Shown here: piece by piece, positions 21,523 to 31,746 of the stretch | Position numbering within the stretch: position 1 is the stretch's first letter | Layout: every line of letters starts with the position of its first letter | From: Russula earlei | Lineage: Eukaryota > Basidiomycota > Agaricomycetes > Russulales > Russulaceae | Direction of reading: 5' to 3' | Assembly (NCBI GenBank): GCA_025769875.1 | Contig: JAGFNK010000438.1 | Location: 1-43,480, forward strand | DNA: 43,480 nt | Program-made: the position numbers and the translations under genes | The notes under the pieces: model-generated | Database searches by the model: none | Seen by the model: only the letters and a program-made list of their open reading frames with translations | Told to the model about the DNA's origin: nothing

Positions 21523-23442
21523 TAACGCTCCAACCATTTAGTATACGTTTACTTGCTGAAGGCCAAGTATACATAAACGGTTGCATAAACAGTATAACCA
21601 TCTATATAGGTTTAATAAATGGTATATACACAGTTGAAGTGCTACTACTAATTTTTTGATCTGTTGTCACCATGTTTTCGGCGCAGTGTCTTCGGTGGCA
21701 TCATCTCAAACAGCCCACTCTGTATCCAAACCTTTGTCAGTAGTGCCATTGTGACCGTCTTCTCCTTCAAAGAGCTGTGTAGATTGTTGCAAATGTGTTA
21801 GGACTTTGAGAAGACTCGCTCGACAGAGACGCTAGTTGCAGGAATAGCAAGATAATCATGAGCCATCCATGCAATGATAGGGAATTTGCTCATGTGGATC
21901 TGAATGCAGATCATCAGAAAGATATAGGTGTTAAAGCGTAAACGAAGTACTCACCTTCCACCACAGGAGTGGATTCAACAAAACCTCTTGAGCCGAATGG
22001 CTCATCCCCCTCCCCTTCTTCCCTGTCAATCGGGGCCGCTTCAAAGTTAAAATACCTGGTCAATTCATCAGCCAGTTCTTCATGTGGAGTGCGCTTCAAT
22101 ATTGGTATTGTTGTAGCTGCAGTGGTTGGTCACTGAAAAGAGCATGCACTGGCAAGAAATGATGGCATCTTCACTACAGGTTTCACAACTGGTCTGGGGA
22201 CAACAGGCAGAGCGATTGATGTTGGCGTCTCAAGGTAAGTCTCAGCAATATATTTGAAAACATCCTTGGTGGTTCTGACAGCTTCTTCTTGTGCAGTGAC
22301 ATCATCCAGATCTGTGGTGGCTGCAAACCAGTGGCTCCGCAAACATGGATGTAAAACTGTGAAAATGTGATATTTGCACTTCAGGTTGAGAGGATGACAC
22401 TAACCAGTCCCAAGGATATAAGAGTGGTGCAGTTTTGCGGGGATAGAGTACTTCCTAAGCTTTGCAAGGCCCTGTTCAGCAGCTTGCTGTATCTTGAATG
22501 AGTGCTTCCAGGAAATCAAGATGGCCTCAAGGTGCTTTTCCATCTTCTGATAAAGTGGTAATACAAATGGAATTGTGGGGACCTGGCTGTGCGACATCTG
22601 TAGGGTCACCTCTGTGAACAGCTGTTGCCACAGTAAATATGATTAGGGAAAGACATAATGACAATGTTGTAGACCATACCTCTAGAATGTCAGCCATTTC
22701 TCCCAAAGTCTTCCATTCGTTGTCATCCAACAATAGTGTCCGCAGACCAGGTGTCTTGAATACCCAGTCATTGATAGCCTGCAAAAGGAAAATATCAGAT
22801 GTCATGGATGCACACAGTTTGGTTAAGACTGACTTCATGTGGGAGCTCAGCTCAACGAATCATTGCATGTGTGTAATTCCAACATGTGCGAACATCTCGG
22901 ATGACTGCCAAGGCCTCTCGCCTGTCCTTGTTCTCCTTGTTCCTTTTGTGATAGACTGAGCCTGTGCATTGCCGAAATTTCTTCCACCGCTGGGGTGATG
23001 AAACAATTTTGTTCGTGATGTAGCGTAGCTAACATAGACATTAGTATGCTGAAATATGATAATGTTGAGGCACATACCTTTGATAGTGGACTCTTTGTAG
23101 CCTTCACCTTCTCTTCTTCCTCCAGCGTGATATTGTCTTCATCATCCTCCACCTCATCCTGAAATTCTTCACTGTCCAACTCAATCTGATCAGGGTCAGC
23201 GTCGACGTCAAGATGTAATGGCTGTTCCTTATTAAGAGTATAATGATCAACTTCATCAGGATTGTCTGCTTCTCCGAGTGCAGCAAGTATGGCTTGAACC
23301 ACAAGATTGACAACATGGCAAACACAGTGAATGTGTAAGTTGGGTGACTGAGGTATCCCATATTTAGCCAAAAGAATGTGAGCGACAGTCAAAATGATAA
23401 CATCATTGACAGAGGCATTGTCAGTCGAGATGCTGATGCAGT

Positions 23443-23447
23443 GTGGA
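23443..23447. repeat. 5-bp gypsy-2 target duplication, left
   Basis: GTGGA, repeated exactly at 31747-31751 after the 3' LTR. Confidence 0.95.
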
Positions 23448-24054
23448 TGTTGTGATCTACCCCCTTGTCAGTTCGTCCATAACCTCTTTCGCTATCTTTC
23501 TCTTTTGTCACCCTTATCTCCTTGGTTACTGTTTCATCCCTTGATGCTGATGGTCCCTTATTGCTTCATCTGTTGTGTTTCACTTATTGTGTTTCACCTA
23601 TTGTCGAGTCACTTTTGCTATCGGTTTACCTTTATCTATTGTTCTGCTTATGGTACTGTACAGCCTTGCTACATACAGTATTTAAGCACCTGTAGAAGCT
23701 GGGGAATGCCCCAAGCTTAGCTTTGTCCCATTTCCTGTTGCATCCCTTTGCCCTGTACTGTCTCTCGAATCACAACTTGTGTTGTGCTGGCTTACACTCT
23801 GCTTGACCTGAACTCATCACAAGGAACCTTCATGTTCCTCTTCCTCCTCTGCTCCTCCATCATCGTCCTCCTCTTCTGTGAAACCAGGAGATCAACTCTG
23901 TCTGCAGATTAGGTCATCCTTGACTTAGTCTTGAGACGCTAAACCTCCAAACTGGTCTCTTTGAGCCGGCCCCACTGAATCCTTGAACCAAGTCACAGGG
24001 ACTTGACCCCACCGAACCCTGAGCTAACGCTCTTATGGCCATGATGCCGTAACA
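23448..24054 (+). repeat. 5' LTR of gypsy-2 (607 bp)
   Basis: Starts TGTTGTGATCTACC, ends GATGCCGTAACA. TATA-like TATTTAAG lies at 23679-23686. Two units of a 14-bp repeat are at 23574-23601. Further copies are at 31084-31746 and, solo and reversed, at 14884-15492. Confidence 0.96.
23679..23723 (+). promoter_or_regulatory. LTR promoter: TATA-like box and predicted transcript start
   Basis: TATTTAAG at 23679-23686 lies 34 bases ahead of AAGCTTAGCTT (23713-23723). That spacing is right for the start of the element RNA. The 11-mer is the exact complement of bases 24056-24066 just behind the LTR, as expected if the RNA 5' end primes its own reverse transcription. Confidence 0.5.
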
Positions 24055-24066
24055 CAAGCTAAGCTT
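24055..24066 (+). other. Predicted primer-binding site, self-priming type
   Basis: AAGCTAAGCTT begins one base after the LTR end, where a primer site must lie. It does not match the TGG start of tRNA-primed sites. It pairs over 11 bases with 23713-23723. Tf1 of fission yeast and related chromoviruses are known to self-prime with an 11-nt pairing at the RNA 5' end. Confidence 0.55.
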
Positions 24067-24078
24067 CCTTACTCCATT

Positions 24079-25508
24079 CTGGAGATCAACCTTGAACTAC
24101 CACCCAACCACTGGATCTGCGTTCAACCTAGACCATCACCAGACCTCCCCGAACACATCATTGGAGCTGCCACTTGGGACAGCTTCCACACCTTCCTCTG
24201 CTACATCACCACTGAAAACAATGAGGAATTACCAATTGAATTTATCAACAATTGTTGGTTCAAGCTACAACTCAGAAGAGGACAGCTCTACACCCATCAG
24301 AACCTAGAACTCATCAGGAACAGCCTTGGATTAGGCTACTGGAGAGAAAATGACCCTCTCCACAAACCTCTATCAGAAACAGAAGCCTCTTCTACAGAAG
24401 GCAACCCCCCAGAACCAGAAAAAACCACTGAAACTCAGACGCCCTTGAATCCCCTGCATTAGAACCAGAGGACCTCCCTGAAACCCAGGAATCCACCTAA
24501 ACCCCCAGAACCCACTATGGCAGCACAAGCCCCACAAGCCACTCCAGTTGCTGCGCAACCAGTTATAGCACCACAGGCTGCCCAAGGAACCAATGGGTCC
24601 CTTAGTGGCAAGGAACCCACAGTCTTCACAGGGGAAAGAAACAAAACTAAAAGATTCATCATGGAGTTTCAACCTCAACTGGGGACTTAATGATGACAAG
24701 GCAGTCATGAGGGACCCCTCTAAAAGGGTCATCCTAGCTCTCTCCTACATTCAAGGAGAAAAAGTGGAAGATTGGGTAAACTCACAAGTAATGACCCTTA
24801 GGAAAAAAATAACTAGGGCCCAGAATCCCATCAACTGAAACGACGAAATCTTGTGGACCGATTTTGTCACTGACTTCACATTTAAATTCACCAACACGGC
24901 AGAAAAAGAAGATGCCCAAGCAGCCCTTGTCAAACTTGAAATGAAGGACTCCCTTGACGACTACATCTCCACCTTCGAACAACTCCTTACTAAAACAGGA
25001 TGGCCAGAGACAGATGTGATCGCTATTGAGAGTTTTAAAAATGGGCTCAAAAGTGGACTCTACCATGCAATCCTAAACAGGGACACCTGGCCTACCACTC
25101 TCCAGGAATGGAAGGAAGAAGCCAGGAGACAACACCGACTGATTTGTCACTATCAGAGAAAAACTCAAAGGAAAGAAGACTACACATTCTCCCTCAGAAC
25201 ACAAGTCTCATCACCCTAACCAAATGCAAGTAGACGCTGCCAAGTCCAACTTCAAAAAACTTACAGAAGAAGAACAAAAACAACTGGCAAAGGAAGGATG
25301 TTGCTTCCGTTGCAGGGAGAATGGCCACCTCAGCCGAGAATGCCCCAAAAACACAACTCCCACCACTTCTAAAGCCCACATCACCGAATCAACCCCAGAA
25401 CCATCTAAAGAAGAAGAACCAGCTTCCATGGTAGCACGCATGAAGGCCCTGCCAGCTGAAGAACGAGCCAAAATCTGGGACCTCATCCTCAAGGAGGATT
25501 TTCTCTAG
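24079..25508 (+). pseudogene. gag: gag of gypsy-2 with an N-terminal extension
   Basis: A first segment (24079-24459) reads as a compact domain of about 100 residues rich in Trp and Pro (AATWDSFHTFLCY, INNCWFKLQLRRGQ). It joins in frame across a TAG (24460-24462, CAG expected) to the usual gag start at the ATG 24517. After a frameshift near 24640 come the gag domain (KVEDWVNSQVMTL, DDYISTFEQLL) and, after another shift near 25210, a CCHC knuckle CFRCRENGHLSREC (about 25302-25343). A further in-frame TGA is at 24836-24838. No ATG was found for the first segment, so its start may be mutated or non-standard. Confidence 0.8.
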
Positions 25509-25573
25509 GCCAAGGTACAACAGTCGGTACTAAGGCCCACATAGATACCATTGTTCAGCATAAAGAAAACTCA

Positions 25574-28500
25574 ATGAAAGTTCCCTTTTTGTTAACAACC
25601 AATGGGAAGACTGGCCAAGCACTCCTTGACAGTGGAGCAACAGAAAATTTCATCAGTCAAGGAATCGTGGGAAAATTACAAATCCCACTTCGAACCCTCA
25701 GAACCCCCAGACCCATTATCAACGTAGATGGCACCAGTAACCAAGGAGGAGCACTAACCCATTATGCTCATATGGCTGTGCAACATGGTCCCACCACACG
25801 ACTTCTCACCTTCTATGTTACAAACCTTGTGAGAAGATAGAATGATTCTCGGCTACCCCTTCTTAAAAGCGTTAAACCCCCTTGTCAACTGGAGTACAGG
25901 TCATCTGAGAAACCACCTAGGGGTCCTCCTCACCCCCATATCCTTAGCAAAAACACCAAGAATCTGGGTTGCACAAATAAGGACAACCATTATCCCCACT
26001 GAATATCCCCAGAATGAGAAACAAGAACTGTCAAGACAAATACAGGAGGACCTAGCCAAAGGCTTCATTAAAGACAGCGTTTCAGACTTTGTATCCCCTG
26101 TCTTCTTTGTTCAGAAAAAGGATGGCACTGCCCCATGAATGGTAGTCGACTACCGAAAACTAAATAACGCCACAGTCCCCGATTACCACACTTTACCTAA
26201 CATGGAAGAACAGTTACACCGCCTAAGGGGCAAAACCACCTTTAGCAAGTTTGATGTCAGAGCTGGCTACAATAACATCCTGATCCATCCAGAAGACCGG
26301 CACAAGGGGGCCTTCAAAACCCAGTTTGGCACATTTGTTCCCATGGTAATGGGCTTTGGCGTCACCAACGCCCCAGCGGCCTTCCAACGAGCAATGAATC
26401 ACACCCTCCTGACCTTGGCTTCTCAAGTACCCTGAAATCACTTGTAACTACCTAGATGACATGGCAATAGCCACAGGTCTAGGGGAAGAACACCTTCACC
26501 AACAAATTACACATGAGTTCCTTGACCTGCTCAAAAGAGACTCCTATTTTTTAAAAGCATTCAAAATGTGCTTTCAAACAATGAGAAATCGACTTCTTGG
26601 GCTTCCGAATCAACCAAGGCACCCTCAAGATTGACCCAGTCAAAATGGATGGCCTTAAAAATTGGCCGAGACCCCCGAATAATCTGAAACTGGTACAACA
26701 AATCATGGGGGCCCTCAATTACCAACGACCATTTATTCGAGACTTCACCAAAATCGCTTGCCCCATTTTTTCCACCATCAAGAAGGGAACCCCCTTCAAC
26801 TGGACCCCTGAAGCAACTACCGCCCTGGAAACCTTGATATCCGCAGTTTGCGATGACCCTGAACTTTACACCAGCCAACCCAGACCTACCATACAAACTA
26901 GAAACTGATGCCTCACAGTTCGCCACTGGAGCAATTCTCTTCCAAAAGGACCCAAGAGGAAAAAGGAAGATGATTGGGAATATGTCACACACATTCAATG
27001 AAGTGGAAAGGAACTACCCAGTTTGGGATAGGGAGTTCCTGGCCCTAATCCTTGCACTTCAACATTGGCGGTACCTATTGGTCGGAACAAAACACCCCAT
27101 CAAGATCTTCACCGATCATGCTAACCTGCCCATTATTGACTCCCCCATAAAATTAATTGTGGGTTACATCTCCACATTGGCAGATTACCATTTCGAAATC
27201 CACCACAAAGCCGGAACCTCAAATCGTGCAGACGCCCTCTCACGACGACCTGACCATAATGACGGATCCAGGGACAACCAAAACATCACAGCACTCCCTG
27301 ATAAACTTTTTGTCTGCACTGCTTCACACTGAGGACCTCTACACCCAAGTACTAACAGAACAAACGAACCAAAGATCAGATCTCCTCATGTGGAAGGTCA
27401 AACATGGGCTTCAGGAAGAAGAAGGCGCACTATTCAAAGATGGGAAATTGGTGGTACCATATCAGGAGCCCCTCCTATGAAAAATTCTACACACTTACCA
27501 TGACAGTATCCTCAGCGGACATACAGGAAATGCCCGAACCCTGTATTCAATTCAGGAATCCTTCTGGTGGCCAAAGATGGCCTACTTTATCCGGGACTAC
27601 ATTCAGGGTTGCACCACCTGTCAGGCCAACAAATCTTCTACACACCCAACTCACCCCCCAATTTACCCCATTCCCCCAGAATTTCAGAAGCCCTTCCGAA
27701 CTATTGCCATTGACTGGATTGTCGACCTTCCACCATCAGAAGGGAACAATGCCATTATGACCATCACTGACCACGACTCCACCAAAGTGGCTATATCCGT
27801 ACCATGCCATAAAGACATGGGGACCCTGCAAATGGCCAAATTATTCTTATGTTACGCCTTCCCATGGACCGGAGTTCCCTCCAAGATTATCTCCGACCGG
27901 GATTCCTGTTTTACCTCCAACCTGTTCCGAGAAATCTCCCAAATCCTCGGAATTAATCAAAACTTGAGTACCACTTATCATCCCCAAACTGATGGACAGT
28001 CAGAAAGGACCAATCAGACCCTGGAAATGTACCTGCGTATCTACACAGGAGAGAAACAAGAGGAATGGACACACTGGCTTCCCATAGCCCAATATCATTT
28101 TAATGCCCACAAGTCTACTACCACCAAAAGAACCCCATACAAACTCCTCATCGGCTTTAACCCTCAAGGACTCGGCACCCAGCTCAAGTCCAAGTTCCCC
28201 GGAATCCAAGAACAACTCCAAGCACTAAAAGATATGAGGGAATTAGCACAAGAAACAATGAGAAGAACACAAAACAACTGGATCAAAGAAACTAAGTTCA
28301 AGGGTTTCGAAGAAGGACAAAAGGTTTGGCTAGAAGGCACTAACCTGAAAACCCCTCATCAGTCTCATAAGTTCTGCCCCAAACGGTTCAGACCCTTTAC
28401 CATCACCAAAAGAATCTCCCATGTCACCTATCAACTACAACTTCCCCCCCAATGGAAGATCCATAATGTATCTCACGCTTCCCTCCTATCCCCAGTCACA

Positions 28501-28854
28501 GAGACAGCCGAACATGGACCAAACTTCTCTGAACCACCACCTGACCTCCTATCGGGAGAATATGAAGTTGAAAATATCACCGCCCAATGAACCCATAGAA
28601 ACCGACTTCAATACAGGGTCCGATGGAAAGGCTATTCCATGGTGGAAGACACATGGGAACCCCTCTCTAACCTTAAAAACGCTCAAGATGCCATCACCAT
28701 GTTCCACCTAGGACAACCCACTAAACTCCGAACCATGTCTACCTCTGACTTTGATCCCACAGAATCACGTCATTCAAGCAAAGGTCTAGATGACCTAGAG
28801 GACCAGTTCCAGAACCTTACAATACAACAACTGCACTTTACTCCCCTGAATTAA
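25574..28854 (+). pseudogene. pol: pol of gypsy-2 (PR-RT-RH-IN-chromodomain)
   Basis: Protease has LLDSGATENF (about 25624). RT has VVDYRKLNNATVPDY just after a TGA at 26136-26138, KFDVRAGYNN, and the catalytic YLDD at 26449-26460 in a shifted frame. RNase H has ETDASQFATGA and the DADALSRRPD-type end (about 27230). Integrase (27577 on) has HHCC residues, IDWIVDLPPSEG, SDRDSCF and GQSERTNQTLE, giving a full DDE set. The chromodomain (about 28555-28705) contains YRVRWKGYSMVEDTWEP and is cut by TGA 28588-28590. At least four frameshifts make it non-functional. Confidence 0.93.
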
Positions 28855-29414
28855 CTCTCGTAACCCCCCTTCCTATTCAGTTAACGACCCCACTATCCCC
28901 GACTGTGGACACACCATCTTTAACATAGCCGCCAGGGAACAACTCTTTTCTGGAATTCTTTCCCCTGGCTGACTTCTGCGGCTTTCAACTTCTCATGATG
29001 GACCCCCCATTTCTCAGAATTTCATTTATCGATATGAAGAGCAGTACTTACAGATTTGGTATGGAATCACATTATACGATTGGCCTCCATAAATACCCCC
29101 ACTCCTTCAGAGTGGTCAGCCTGGCATCACAAACACACTACCTCCGCTTACAATACTCCCATGTCTTCCCCCATTCCCTCTTCATCCCCCCTACCTACTC
29201 TTACCCCTTCCCCCACCATCAAACAAGAACCCCTGTCACCTGAAGTGATCCAACACATCATTGACCAACAAACCTTCATCGTCCCAGACAAAGTCGAGGT
29301 CCAAGACCTTGCTGCCACTCTCAACCCACTCGCCATTTGAGAAGGGACACCCTCACCAACCCCATGTTGGATATACAATCTGTCATATAGATTAATCCAC
29401 TTCACTGTACCCAA

Positions 29415-29487
29415 GGCTAGGTAGCTCAGTGGTTAGAGCACCTGGTATATATCTGGGAGGTCCTGGGTTCAATCCCCAGTCTGGCCA
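29415..29487 (+). tRNA. tRNA-like gene in the 5' LTR of the TRIM
   Basis: 73 nt fold as a cloverleaf. The acceptor stem GGCTAGG/TCTGGCC is 7 bp with two G-T pairs. The D stem is GCTC/GAGC. The anticodon stem CCTGG/CTGGG has G-T pairs around the 7-base loop TATATAT. The T stem CTGGG/CCCAG is perfect, with loop TTCAATC. The anticodon position would read TAT (Ile-like), but base 33 is A instead of the usual T, so decoding is doubtful. A- and B-box promoter words are intact. No encoded CCA. Confidence 0.6.
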
Positions 29488-29757
29488 TTTTCTTAATTGC
29501 ACCAGGATATAAGGGAATCATGTGAGTGCATGTCAACCCCCTCCTCTGAGGTCCCCAGGTTGGGTCACATAGTGTTGAACCCACAAGTTGGACCCAAGAG
29601 GGTGGCAATGACTAAGCACCTCCTCTGAGGTCCCTCTATCTGTGGTTGCATTTCACAACATGGTAGCAGCACCATTGTTTGATAAGATATGCCAGATTGG
29701 GGGGGTGTGTTGGATATACAATCTGTCATATAGATTAATCCACTTCAATGTACCCAA

Positions 29758-29830
29758 GGCTAGGTAGCTCAGTGGTTAGAGCACCTGGTATATATCTGGG
29801 AGGTCCTGGGTTCAATCCCCAGTCTGGCCA
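29758..29830 (+). tRNA. tRNA-like gene in the 3' LTR of the TRIM
   Basis: Identical 73 nt at the same offset (50 bp) within the second LTR, with the same cloverleaf and pol III boxes as 29415-29487. All LTR differences fall outside it, which may reflect selection or chance. Confidence 0.6.
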
Positions 29831-31083
29831 TTTTCTTAATTGCACCAGGATATAAGGGAATCATGTGAGCGCATGTCAACCCCCTCCTCTGAGGTCCCCA
29901 GGTTGGGTGACATAGTGTTGAACCCACAAGTCAGACCCAAGAGGGTGGAAATGACTAAGCACCTCCTATGACGTCCCTCTATCTGTGGTTGCATTTCACA
30001 ACACCCCAACCGAAGCAGACCCCACTCACCCTGGCCCCCCTTGGTTTGTCTACGAACCTTACACACATGTTCCCCCCCTTTTACATTAACTTCAATGGGC
30101 GAAAACACCTACTACCATACTTATGTGTCGCTTTATATAATGACGAACCCATGCTTTTAGGAACTATAGGTCAAGGAGAACCCACTTATGGAGAGAAACT
30201 CATCACCCGACCTGTTGTCTCTGCCCCTCACCCCTCTGTCACTGTCTCTGACCTCTGCCTCTTAATTGAGGACCACCCTTTCTATTTCGATGCTGCCCAA
30301 GCCCTTGAAAACCTCCATGACCCTGGTGCTCTTGCCGATGTCTATTGTCTTCATGTCAGTTCATTCAAACCAAAAGTTTTGGAGGGCAAGCACACCTCTA
30401 TCCAAGGGGCCCTAAACGTCCTTCAAGGGCAACTCACTGACTGACTCCATGAGATCCAATCCCACACCAAAGAAACCACCATCATCTGCAGCCGCCTTCA
30501 GGCCAACAACACCTCGGTCTGAGTCCGTCATCAACTCAATAACTTGATGACTGATGGAGGTCTCACCCGTGACACTGGGCCATATTACTCACTAGCGGGG
30601 AGCTATGACAGAATCGAAGAGTCAAAAGAACTACCCACTTCTCCAACACTTGCTCGCCCTCCTCTCTCTCTGACTCCCCCCCTTGAGTACCTTCCTCGTG
30701 TCGTTGACCAGTCCCAGAATGACACCCCCATGGGGTCACCCTCCCACTTCCCTCAAATGTTCTCTGACAATGCTAGCATCCCAAACACCCCTCTCACCCC
30801 GGCATGTATGACCAAAGCACAACATCACCAATTACAAAAGCGTCAGCACATCTGCAAACATTGCAATACCAGGGGTCACTGGAACAAGGACTGTAACAGA
30901 CCTCACACCAACTGTAGTGGTCAAGTGGACTGTATCCTCAGGAGGACTCACCGAAGCTACAGAGGCTTCTGCCCCAGAGCAACAGGGCCCCAGAGCGCAT
31001 GGACAGAAGTTGAAGGCGATGAACTCCATGAGTCGGGCCCTGAGACCGATTCATTTGGAGAACTAAGCGTGAGGGGGGCATGA

Positions 31084-31746
31084 TGTTGTGATCTACCCCC
31101 TTGTCGGTTTGTCCATAACCTCTTTCGCTATCTTTCTCTTTTGTCACCCTTATCTCCTTGGTTACCATTTCATCCCTTGATGCTGATGGTCCCTTATTGT
31201 TTCATCTGTTGTGTTTCACTTATTGTGTTTCACCTATCGTGTTTCACTTATTGTGTTTCACCTGTCATGTTTCACTCATTGTGTTTCACCTATTGTTGAG
31301 TCACTTTTGCTATCGGTTTACCTTTATCTATTGTTCTGCTTATGGTACTGTACAGCCTCGCTACATACAGTACTTAAGCACCTGTAGAAGCTGGGGAATG
31401 CCCCAAGCTTAGCTTTGTCCCATTTCCTGTCGCATCCCTTTGCCCTGTACTGTCTCTCGAATCACAACTTGTGTTGTGCTGGCTTACACTCTGCTTGACC
31501 TGAACTCATCACAAGGAACCTTCATGTTCCTCTTCCTCCTCTGCTCCTCCATCATCGTCCTCCTCTTCTGTGAAACCAGGAGATCAACTCTGTCTGTGGA
31601 TTAGGTCATCCTTGACTTAGTCTTGAGACACTAAACCTCTGAACCGGTCTCTTTGAGCCAGCCCCACTGAATCCTTGAACCAAGTCACAGGGACTTGACC
31701 CCACCGAACCCTGAGCTAACGCTCTTACGGCCACGACGCTGTAACA
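31084..31746 (+). repeat. 3' LTR of gypsy-2 (663 bp)
   Basis: Same family as 23448-24054, but with six rather than two units of a 14-bp repeat (31210-31293), which accounts exactly for the 56-bp length difference. The TATA-like box has changed to TACTTAAG. Followed by GTGGA (31747-31751). Confidence 0.96.

Larger units (their letters stand above)
29365..30003 (+). mobile_element. TRIM: miniature LTR retrotransposon (639 bp) with tRNA in its LTRs
   Basis: Two 296-bp direct repeats (29365-29660 and 29708-30003), each TGTTGGATA to TTCACAACA, flank only 47 bp. These 47 bp start with TGGTAGCAGCACC, which fits priming by initiator tRNA-Met, and end in a purine tract (GGGGGGGTG). Perfect CCCCA duplications flank the unit (29360-29364, 30004-30008). 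It has no coding capacity and must use proteins of other elements. The repeats differ at about 9 positions. Ignoring it and one duplicate keeps the host ORF frame open. Confidence 0.92.
28982..31083 (+). pseudogene. Additional third ORF of gypsy-2 with C-terminal CCHC knuckle
   Basis: Lies between the end of pol and the 3' LTR. Its TGA (31081-31083) touches the first LTR base. An N-terminal part (about 29018-29340) has EEQYLQIWYGITLYDWPP and a Ser/Pro-rich linker. After the TRIM comes a globular-looking part (FYINFNGRKHLLPYLCVALY, SVTVSDLCLLIEDHPFYFD). A Pro/Ser-rich linker and the zinc knuckle CKHCNTRGHWNKDC (about 30856-30897) follow. I recognise no family for the body; the CCHC suggests nucleic-acid binding. 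Lesions are a shift near 29090, TGA at 29338-29340, a C-run shift near 30075, and TGAs at 30442-30444 and 30520-30522. It is not obviously envelope-like: I see no signal peptide or membrane segment. Confidence 0.65.
23448..31746 (+). mobile_element. Complete Ty3/gypsy chromovirus (gypsy-2) with an extra 3' ORF
   Basis: Two LTRs of one family (607 and 663 bp), GTGGA duplications on both sides, and between them an N-terminal leader coding region, gag, protease, RT, RNase H, integrase, chromodomain and an additional ORF. The LTRs differ at roughly 20 positions, nearly all transitions, plus a 56-bp tandem-repeat difference, so insertion was not very recent. Coding parts carry several frameshifts and stops. 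The element itself was later hit by a TRIM. Confidence 0.97.

Noticed and set aside
21806..21810. True C-terminal end of the hAT transposase
   Set aside because: Conserved dimerisation-region sequence (NNLHSSLKEKTVTMALL) continues in frame beyond the stop.
28982..31083. Envelope-like gene, making gypsy-2 retrovirus-like
   Set aside because: No signal peptide, transmembrane segment or furin-like site was seen, and the C-terminal CCHC argues for a nucleic-acid-binding protein.
31210..31293. CRISPR-like array of short repeats
   Set aside because: Units are directly adjacent without spacers and lie in a eukaryotic LTR: a minisatellite.
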